DNA of 64,000 nucleotides from NCBI RefSeq assembly GCF_028290025.1, contig NZ_JAQGKQ010000092.1, forward strand, positions 1 through 64,000, in the 5' to 3' direction. The position numbers and the translations under genes were made by a program. This document shows positions 55,466-62,893 of this stretch, in pieces. Below the pieces are notes generated by a model, which did no database searches, was not told the origin of the DNA, and saw nothing but the letters and a program-made list of their open reading frames with translations. The first letter of the stretch is position 1, and every line of letters starts with the position of its first letter. Origin of the DNA: Cypionkella sp. (GTDB lineage Bacteria; Pseudomonadota; Alphaproteobacteria; Rhodobacterales; Rhodobacteraceae).

Positions 55466-58400
55466 TCAAGTTCCCCCTATTGCTAAGCGCTCATTCTCAA
55501 CTGCCATGCCAAAAAGTCGCTCGAAAACATGGGCGAGATTCTTGTGTGAGCCGGATGAGCTATCTCCAGCAGCGAAATCAAGGTCCTTTGAAGGAAATCG
55601 CTTGAATCTTTCAAAGGGATAAGCTCGGGCGATAAACATAGTCCCCCCAACGTAGCGCGTTCCGCCTTCAATCCCGTACATGTTCAGCCAGTGTCTAAGA
55701 TTATAAGTTTTCTGTTCTCGATTTTCTTCTGTCGTAAAAACGTAATCAGAGCAAGCTAACATGCCCAGTCCCGGCTCAGCCTCAAATCTCAAAAGGCTGT
55801 CTTCAAACTTTGAGCTACTTATTAGCAAGGCATCGACCAAGTCGTCTCTCCACTTGTATCCAGGCACGGGGCGACCGTAAACTAGACTAGCCTCCGACTC
55901 AGGGCGAAAGTTTTTAGTATGAAGTTTCATGACAAAGTCATATTGAGACAAGTTTCTTGATTCCAATACCTTCAAAAACGGCAATGCGTCGAAGCCTTTG
56001 TTTTCTGTGGCCATGAATTGCACAGATGGCGTCAGACCGTGAAAGGCCTTCTTGAAGTCTTCCTCTTTGAAGTTCGATGTGATTACTAAATCCCATTCTG
56101 TTCCCGAAATATTTTTTAGTTTTTCGACCATATAAGAAATTTGGTCAATATAATAAACATGAAGATGAACCAAGGTTCGTGGTTTAGGTTCACTTAAAAG
56201 TTCCACGAGAGTAGGAATCGAACCAAAGCTATCGCCGACTTGTTCGACCAACTCTGAAAAATAAGGTGACCGCGCCGCATAGCTCCAAAAATGACACTTC
56301 AATCGCCAGTCGAGCTTGTTCGTTGGTTTGTCTTTGCTAGCGTAATGGACAATTTTTGGATCAAGCCGGCTCTTCGCATAATCAAAGAACGTATGATCTG
56401 CGAGAGTGTGGCGCAAATAGGAATAATTTTGCAGATACCATACGTGATTCCACTCCGACGAGAAATAAAATACGTCATCGTAAAATACGCTATTGAATAC
56501 GCACTGATCAAAGAAAATCGGTTGCTTTATTTCTTGTAATTTAGCTAACCCAAGCGAGACGAGGTCTCTTACTTTGCGGCTTTTCATGTCAATGATCAAT
56601 ATGCCGGCCTGGAAATATTTTTCAAACTCCCTTACACCCAACACATCCTCTAGATAATCCCCAAACTTTTGACCCTTTATCACCGAGTTTTGTCTGGCAG
56701 CATGAATGTTTGCGACGTTGCGGCTTGCGCCAATGGCCCTTCCAAAAAGATCAATGTCGTAAAGGTGAGCGATATCAGATCGAACAACAACATCGGTGTC
56801 AATGTAAAGTACTTTGCCAAATCCCTCCATTATTTCGCTAAGAAATATTTTATTGTATGTTTCGGCCGGGACATATCCCTCGACATGAAGGTCCAAACCA
56901 GCGAGTTGCGCAAAAATCTGGTTCATGTTGTGAAAACGGATGGATATATTCTCCCTTGCTAAGCCCGCAATGCGCAACTTTGACCCGTCAGACAGATCGC
57001 GCTCAAGAACAACGATATCGTAGTTTCTCAAAACGTTGCTGTTTTCTGCGATTGAAGTGATGACTACCCCGAGGTAGGCGACGAAACTCTCATTGCAAGA
57101 AAGCACGACGGGCACACTATTTTCTGTGAAAGCGGGGTAAATTTTTGAATCAGCCCGAATACATGACGGCTTGTTATGCTCATGACGATGTTCGAACATC
57201 CAAAAATCGGAATACAGATAGCGTGTATTTGGGAACGTCACATCGCGCGGCGAGATTCCTTCCCTCCACAAGGAATAGGCTAGCCCCAGTTGATCGCGCG
57301 ACGTGAAATCGCAAAGAATTTTCCACCACCTCTCCATGATTGATCTGATGCTCTCAACATGGTGTCGCCTGTAGACGAGGTTGTTTTCTGTTAATCCGTA
57401 CTGCTTAGGAAACTTCATCGCTTGGAGAAATTCGAGCTGAATCGTCAATAGTTCTTTATTTGACGCAGAGGTCCGGCCGCTTGCATAGAGCGCCTTGACT
57501 TCATCGTAAACACAGTCACGCGCAAAGTGCTCAGGAAGAAGCAACGAAACGCCTCTTTCTTCGATTTCCGAGAAGATGTAATCCGAGATAATATTGATAT
57601 TCCCGTCGATATATATGCTTTCTTCGTAGCTTTCGAAAAACAAATGTGGGTTTATTTTATGGTATCGATTCCTTCGATCCGCTGGCAAATCAGGCCTAAG
57701 TGCGTGGCGTGTCTCCCATATCCCGAAGTTACCGATCGCCACGAGATTTTGATCATCAGTATAGCAGACGTAATCCCATTCATCGTTAATGTTGAAATGC
57801 TGTATTAAATGGTCATATCCACCGATAATACAACAGTAGACAACTTTTTTTGATTTTCGCTGAGATTTTACTTTTATATATTCGGAGACTCTGCGTTCCG
57901 TTGGAACCAAGTGGTTTTGCCTAAATTGATATGCAGGGCGCTTTTCCGCCAGGAATAGAGAAATCGGGTTTGAGTCAGCCGATTTTTGAAATCCAGAAAG
58001 CTTGAATGCTTCCGATGGACTGTTATTTTCGAGGTATCCAATCTTCAGATAGTGATCGAGCGGTTCTCGATTGCTTTTTTGAAGAGACTTCCACTTTCGA
58101 TATGATTGCGCGTAATTTTTAAGATACCATATTTCGTCCCAAAAACCTGATGCGAGAACTTCTTGCTTAGCTTCCAGATATTGGACGGCAACCTTAGAAT
58201 CTTCTTTGTCCTGATGTTTCCCAAACGCTGGTCCTCGGAGGTTACTGCTGGGGCCGACACTCTGCCGCATGTTAGTCAAATCTAACGAATCGACTGAGTT
58301 TCTCGAGTTGGACTCGCCAATAGAGCAGAAAACATCTGTGCTGGGAAATACTGTCCGCTTTTCTATTCTCCCGACTTGTTCGTAGTGAAGAAGCGCATTG

Positions 58401-58612
58401 TAGCCTTGTTGGGCCACGTCAGGATACTTTTCTGAATATGCGGAAGTTGAAAACTGAGGGCCGGGATCGCGAGATAGTCTGCCTCCAATTCTCAGGTAAT
58501 GCTCCGGTGGCGTCAGACCAGTTTCTACCACATCTGGATATCGTCCACGATACCACTCCGAATCAAAGTATGGACTTTCTTCGATCAGCTTAGATTGACT
58601 TGAGAAACTCAT
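55466..58612 (-). CDS. Three-module glycosyltransferase (DUF616, GT8 and RgpF-like)
   Basis: The 1048-residue protein begins with three related segments of about 45 residues (15-51, 54-95, 157-203; pattern YFDxxWYxxxYPDV...HYLxIG). A DUF616/TOD1-like glycosyltransferase module follows (about 255-480, VVYCCIIGGYD, YIDGNI). A GT8 module (about 498-775) has VPVVLSCNESFVAYLGVVITS and the metal-binding DTD at 605-607 in KVLYIDTDVVV. The C-terminal RgpF/rhamnan-synthesis-F-like module (about 813-1045) has NKGFDALPFL and DFVMKLHTKNF. It has no signal peptide, so it acts in the cytoplasm, probably building a surface glycan. The gene is AT-rich compared with core genes. Confidence 0.85.
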   Translation of the reverse strand: MSFSSQSKLIEESPYFDSEWYRGRYPDVVETGLTPPEHYLRIGGRLSRDPGPQFSTSAYSEKYPDVAQQGYNALLHYEQVGRIEKRTVFPSTDVFCSIGESNSRNSVDSLDLTNMRQSVGPSSNLRGPAFGKHQDKEDSKVAVQYLEAKQEVLASGFWDEIWYLKNYAQSYRKWKSLQKSNREPLDHYLKIGYLENNSPSEAFKLSGFQKSADSNPISLFLAEKRPAYQFRQNHLVPTERRVSEYIKVKSQRKSKKVVYCCIIGGYDHLIQHFNINDEWDYVCYTDDQNLVAIGNFGIWETRHALRPDLPADRRNRYHKINPHLFFESYEESIYIDGNINIISDYIFSEIEERGVSLLLPEHFARDCVYDEVKALYASGRTSASNKELLTIQLEFLQAMKFPKQYGLTENNLVYRRHHVESIRSIMERWWKILCDFTSRDQLGLAYSLWREGISPRDVTFPNTRYLYSDFWMFEHRHEHNKPSCIRADSKIYPAFTENSVPVVLSCNESFVAYLGVVITSIAENSNVLRNYDIVVLERDLSDGSKLRIAGLARENISIRFHNMNQIFAQLAGLDLHVEGYVPAETYNKIFLSEIMEGFGKVLYIDTDVVVRSDIAHLYDIDLFGRAIGASRNVANIHAARQNSVIKGQKFGDYLEDVLGVREFEKYFQAGILIIDMKSRKVRDLVSLGLAKLQEIKQPIFFDQCVFNSVFYDDVFYFSSEWNHVWYLQNYSYLRHTLADHTFFDYAKSRLDPKIVHYASKDKPTNKLDWRLKCHFWSYAARSPYFSELVEQVGDSFGSIPTLVELLSEPKPRTLVHLHVYYIDQISYMVEKLKNISGTEWDLVITSNFKEEDFKKAFHGLTPSVQFMATENKGFDALPFLKVLESRNLSQYDFVMKLHTKNFRPESEASLVYGRPVPGYKWRDDLVDALLISSSKFEDSLLRFEAEPGLGMLACSDYVFTTEENREQKTYNLRHWLNMYGIEGGTRYVGGTMFIARAYPFERFKRFPSKDLDFAAGDSSSGSHKNLAHVFERLFGMAVENERLAIGGT

Positions 58613-59024
58613 TTATTGCAGTCCCGATCCTAGATGGCCGTCTCACGTCAACTATAATTTGCTAGCAAACGCTACCTGTTTTTCGCGCGGATACCTTACT
58701 CAACTTAAAGATTGCGCAGTTGAGTAATGTTATCTTTTGGCTTCGAGTGATTACATATCGCCCCAACAATTGTCAACGACCCCACCGCTAACGTTTAGCG
58801 TTTAGCGCTTAGCTGTCAATTTTGGCTGGTGGCTTACGGATTTGCCATATTGGCCAGCGAACCAGAGGAACCAGTCGCTCAGGCCGCCGTGAAGATGCAA
58901 GGTTTCAGAGACGACACACTGCATTAGTCCACGCGGGAATGCCCAGAAAGAGTCAGAGGACTGGCTTTGCGTTTAGCGACGGTGACATCCGTTCATAAGT
59001 GTCAGACCGGAAATGACATAATGA
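58613..59024. other. Gap between glycosyltransferase and sulfotransferase genes
   Basis: No gene is seen in 412 bases. Around 58787-58815 the motif GTTTAGCG is repeated in tandem (AACGTTTAGCGTTTAGCGCT, then TAGC again). The same core appears at about 58967. The divergent base content around 58820-58990 (GC-rich) suggests a fragment of an older gene, but no frame is recognisable. The promoter of the glycosyltransferase gene should lie near 58650-58740. Confidence 0.4.
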
Positions 59025-60515
59025 CTATCTGGCGAGCCGCAGCGCGCGGACAACCCGTCGAAGCGGCGATGTGATTTTCCATGAGCTACTGGACAGCAAG
59101 GCGTCGCGCGCGCTCTGGAGACGATTGATGACTATATCCTGTCTCGCTAAGCGTTCGCGTTGACGCTGCTTTTCCGTTTCGGATTTGCTTCGCTCTTTGA
59201 TTAGCTGGTCTTCGATCGTTATTAGATTACGTGCAAGCAGCGCAACTTCCGATGTCAATCGTCCGCTACGATTTTTTTCGTCCTTGAGGGCTCTGTTTTG
59301 GGCTTCAAGAGCGGCGCGCACTTGGAAAACATTGGCGTTTAATGCGTCAATTTCCGCCAGCTGCGCTCGCCTCAAAAGCTCCGAGTCCTTCTCAGTTTCG
59401 CTACGCAATGTTGAGATTGCTACTTCATACGCTTTGCGCTGTGCTTGTGCCTCGATAAGGGCTGTCGTCTGTGCTGAACAAAGGGCGGATCCGACTTCCT
59501 TCAGCTGGCGGTCGAGCTGTTCGGCCAGGTCACGCTTCTCCGCCAAGTCTACTTGTTTCCTCGCCAACTCAACCTCGGCGAAGTTTAGCGCTGAACCGAG
59601 CTTAACAGCTGTTGCGGAAACTTTAATACCACTGCTAATCAGGGGAGCAAAGGCAGGACTGCTTTGCGTCAGTCCTTCGTTGATTTGATTCAACGTGGCA
59701 TGGTCAGTGGCTGCCTCTCCCTGTGCAGCCCATCGCTCAAGTATAGCATACACATTCTGAACCCAGCCAGACGCGGAGTTGTCAAGCAACTGTTGAGGGG
59801 GAAGATCGTAGTGGCGCAACGAAGGGGTAAGAAACTCGCTTATATCGCCGGCGAAATTTCTCGAAATACCGGGCCACTTGACTTGTAGTGTTTTGCCAAG
59901 ACGATCTGTCGTACCACTCCAGTCGCTCAAAATTTGCTCATACGAGACAAAGCTACGCAAAAGTCCGCGACTGTTTTTTTCAGCGTCTAGGACATGCCGC
60001 AGCCAGATCAACTTACCTAGCTCCGTATCAATACCATCTCGCTTAAGCAAAGAGGCTGCCACATCCAAAGGATTACGATGAATGTGCGCAATTACTGAAC
60101 GATAGTTCAGCTGTTCAAAAGCATCGAGATACATGGGCAGCAGCCTGCACACTCTTGGATCCTTCAGTAGCGACAATTGCGCATCCGCAAACTCGGACGC
60201 CAGAGTGCCTTTAAGCTTTTCCAGGTACTGACCTGCCTCTCGCGAGCCGAACCAATCGGGGCTCAACGGTTGCCAGTCGCTCCACGTCGTCCCTGCCGAG
60301 CACAGAATGTCGGAATTAAGTTCGCAAATGACTTGGCTTTCAAAAAACCCCTTGGGATTGGTAGCGTGCGGCGGCATCAATGTCGCGGGCGTCGCGCAGC
60401 CAAGCAAGTTTAACAAGCCGGCGAATGCCGACGTGCCGGAACGGTGCATGCCAAGAATGATCAGAGAAGTTTTGCGGTAAGGCTTGTCCCTGCTTACCGT
60501 TGAAGTCTTGCCCAT
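59025..60515 (-). CDS. Sulfotransferase with long coiled coil
   Basis: The 496-residue product starts with a sulfotransferase domain: IILGMHRSGTSAFAGLL (residues 19-35), the PAPS 5'-phosphosulfate loop, and HIHRNPLDVAASLLKRD (about 144-160), the 3'-phosphate site. A coiled coil of about 150 residues (about 315-475, rich in Glu, Lys, Arg and Ala) follows. It ends with SSSWKITSPLRRVVRALR, a tail also seen on many glycan-modifying enzymes. Predicted to transfer sulfate to a glycan or lipid acceptor in the cytoplasm. The ATG at 60515 starts the conserved region; earlier starts to 60662 add unconserved residues. Confidence 0.85.
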   Translation of the reverse strand: MGKTSTVSRDKPYRKTSLIILGMHRSGTSAFAGLLNLLGCATPATLMPPHATNPKGFFESQVICELNSDILCSAGTTWSDWQPLSPDWFGSREAGQYLEKLKGTLASEFADAQLSLLKDPRVCRLLPMYLDAFEQLNYRSVIAHIHRNPLDVAASLLKRDGIDTELGKLIWLRHVLDAEKNSRGLLRSFVSYEQILSDWSGTTDRLGKTLQVKWPGISRNFAGDISEFLTPSLRHYDLPPQQLLDNSASGWVQNVYAILERWAAQGEAATDHATLNQINEGLTQSSPAFAPLISSGIKVSATAVKLGSALNFAEVELARKQVDLAEKRDLAEQLDRQLKEVGSALCSAQTTALIEAQAQRKAYEVAISTLRSETEKDSELLRRAQLAEIDALNANVFQVRAALEAQNRALKDEKNRSGRLTSEVALLARNLITIEDQLIKERSKSETEKQRQRERLARQDIVINRLQSARDALLSSSSWKITSPLRRVVRALRLAR

Positions 60516-60829
60516 ATGCCGGTCCGTTATCCATTTTGCGGTTACGAAGCCGTGCCTGACGTTAAGGCATGATTCGACGCGACCGTTGACTCTAAGATTA
60601 CAAGTACGAGTGGGGCTTACAAGCACCACCTTTGCAAGCCTTAAGGCGACACAGTAACGCACCTATGGCTTCATCTGTGCTACTTGCCCTTTCAACGATC
60701 CAAATTCAACTGGAATTACGACCTGCTGGCATGTAGAAAGCTAAGGTCGCAACGGGCGTTTTGGCGTGAGCCCGCTTCCCGTGGACTTGTGCGTAGAGCC
60801 CGTGAGTTGATGCTCTGCTCTCCATCCCT

Positions 60830-61324
60830 GAACCACTCATCCGCAACGACATTAATGGCACTGTGCTGACATATGCCCGTTGGGGTTTGCCCACTCGGGA
60901 ATCTTTCCTCGTTGGCAAGAAAACGGACAGAGGAGTAACAAACATTCGTAACCCTGCATCGCCTCATTGGCGTAGATGGTTGCGCCCGCCTAATCGATGC
61001 CTTGTGCCGCTGTCGAAGTTCGCGGAATCCATACCCGGTGGCAATGCATGGTTTGCCCTGCCCGATGATCAACCTGCATTCTTTGCTGGCCTGCATGTTC
61101 CGCAATGGACGTCTACTCGCAAGTTGAAGGATGGCGAAACCACAGACGACCTTTACGGCTTTCTGACATGCGCACCCAACTCCGAAGTGGCTGAAGTTCA
61201 CCCCAAAGCTATGCCAGTAATTTTGACCAATCCAGTCGAATGGAATACGTGGCTTAATGGGGCATGGGATCAAGCCAAAGCGTTGCAGCGGCCATTGCCC
61301 GATGGTGCATTGATCAGACTGTAA
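60830..61324 (+). pseudogene. Truncated SRAP (SOS response-associated peptidase) gene
   Basis: The frame matches the later part of SRAP/HMCES (YedK) proteins: IRNDINGTVLTYARWGLP, then TNIRNPASPHWRRWL, NRCLVPLSKFAES, and HPKAMPVILTNPVEW with the conserved His. It ends normally at LQRPLPDGAL. The first 50 or so residues are missing, including the N-terminal catalytic cysteine that crosslinks abasic DNA. In frame, the sequence upstream meets a stop near 60807. Recognisable similarity begins near 60836, and a start could be the GTG at 60863. Without Cys2 it should be inactive. The 347-base gap before it to the sulfotransferase start holds no other gene. Confidence 0.75.
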
Positions 61325-61970
61325 TCGACTGAAAACACGTTCCGTAACACCTTCCTAAACACGCGGATTCAGCATCAAAAACTGGGTCAAAATCGGCCCA
61401 AATCGACTGAAAACCGCTCGATATCCTGGATAATATATCGTGTAAAATCATCAGGTTATAGTGTTTGCTCAATAAAATAACTCAATTAAACGTCATTTAA
61501 CGAATATTGGGGTAGGGATATGCCTACCTTTTGCATATTTGGCTGAATTAGCGTCTCGCGACTGTTAGTAACATGTTGATATTGTTGCGTTAATTTAAAG
61601 TCAAAAATTCCAAATTGCAGATTAAAAAAGTTGGGGCAGTTTTGCGGAACGGAATATTGAGTCTGCCTTCAGCATCGGTTGGATCACGGCATGATATCCC
61701 TTTCCATAATGTTGATAACGGAATTTCGAATCCTGTTGGATATACCTGTTTATTATATCTCCATAAGGTTTGGATGTTGGTTTTGTTAGTATGAGTTTAC
61801 ATTTGAATTTTGAATGCAAAGTGTATGAATCAAAATAGAGGGGGCAAGATCGCGCTTGCGATTTGACCGCTTGAACGGATGAGGTCTTGCCGAATGAGTG
61901 AAAGAGATAATTTTTAGTGCTGACCGACAGGGAAGTACGTTGATACGTGAGTCAACATTCTGATTCAAAC
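61325..61970. other. AT-rich noncoding stretch before the repeat array
   Basis: No gene is supported in these 646 bases; the open frames on the minus strand have no ribosome-binding site. GGTAGG (61511-61516) and CCTACC (61523-61528) form a 6-bp stem with a 6-base loop, followed by TTTT, a possible terminator for rightward transcription. The stretch is among the most AT-rich in the window. Confidence 0.4.
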
Positions 61971-62196
61971 AAGCTTTATCCAAACAGGATTCCTTACAGT
62001 GACAAATTCAGGAGCAAAGCGACGTTTAACTTGATACCTTCCAACTTTATCCAAACAGGAAATCCAAATGGGATATTTTAGGAGCAAAGCGACGTTTAAC
62101 ATCAGACCTTTCCAACTTTATCCAGATGAAGATTCCTTACAGCGATATTTCAGGAGCAAAGCGACGTTTAACTTGATTCTTTCAACTTTATCCAAG
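61971..62196 (+). repeat. Array of about 70-bp direct repeats
   Basis: Three units of 72, 71 and 70 bases start at 61971, 62043 and 62114, and a partial fourth starts at 62184. Each begins ACTTTATCCA (with a variation in the first) and contains an exact core GAGCAAAGCGACGTTTAA at 62012-62029, 62082-62099 and 62154-62171. The segments between differ, although units 1 and 3 also share ATTCCTTACAG. The period is not a multiple of three, so they are not coding. The array could be an iteron-like origin, a set of protein-binding sites or a family of small transcripts. It lies 0.7 kb before a phage-type helicase. Confidence 0.8.
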
Positions 62197-62893
62197 TGAA
62201 AATGTTTATTGGTATTAGAATTATTATCACGTTTGTCTTCGCTACAGTGTTACCACTTCCGGCATTCTGCCTACAGCGTTACCACTTACGTTCGCGTTCA
62301 AGGACGCCTCAACAAACGGCTTCGCTTTCCACTTTTCATTCCATTGAATCGTAGTTTAGAGTCCAGCTCTAATATCATCATCCAACAGTCTTAAGGAAAT
62401 TATAATATAGAGTAGTATACAAGAGGATTCGACTTCCAAAATGCTCTTTTTTCCTTATTTTACTGGTGTTTCTGAAGGTTTTTGATGGGACATTCTGTGC
62501 ACTTTGAGTCCCATTTTTCACGCCGATTTGGCCTATATTTGGCACACTATCCGACCTGCATAACATAACTTTTGGTTTTGAAACCATAATCGACGCAACG
62601 CCTAATTGTCATTGATCGGCAACTTTCGGTTTCAAAACAATTCCAAATAATCATCCCCAACTATTTCGCCCGTTTCGATCACGAAAGCGTGATAATGCTG
62701 TAACATGGGCCTAAATGGGCATGTCGGTTTCCTATGTATAGCACGTTGGATAATTCCTTGTGTGACTAAGATTTTTGGTGTTTCGGATGGTAAGATTGAT
62801 CCCTTACCGTCCCAAACTAAAAAACCGGATCGAGTCACGAATGACACAGCATACCACCCAAAAAATTTTATTAATAGCATTAGGAAAACAAAG
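62197..62893. other. Leader region between the repeat array and the helicase gene
   Basis: No gene is called in these 697 bases. A 17-bp direct repeat (CTACAG[T/C]GTTACCACTT) occurs at 62243-62259 and 62272-62288. A hairpin ATCACG-AAAG-CGTGAT lies at 62678-62693. A plus-strand frame in phase with the helicase is open from about 62709 (ATG GGC CTA AAT), so an N-terminal extension of about 62 residues is possible. The AGGA before 62894 and the usual helicase start argue against it. Confidence 0.4.
62575..62638. repeat. Exact 11-bp inverted repeat upstream of the helicase
   Basis: GTTTTGAAACC (62575-62585) and GGTTTCAAAAC (62628-62638) are exact complements with a 42-base loop. They could form a long hairpin or be two sites for one DNA-binding protein. 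They lie about 256 bases before the helicase start. Confidence 0.6.

Noticed and set aside
61971-62196. CRISPR array
   Set aside because: Units are about 70 bp with conservation at two places inside each unit and only partly different intervening sequence; no palindromic 28-37 bp repeat and no cas gene.
62209-62394. 61-codon plus-strand frame in the leader region
   Set aside because: No ribosome-binding site, includes the 17-bp direct repeats, and its composition is not protein-like.
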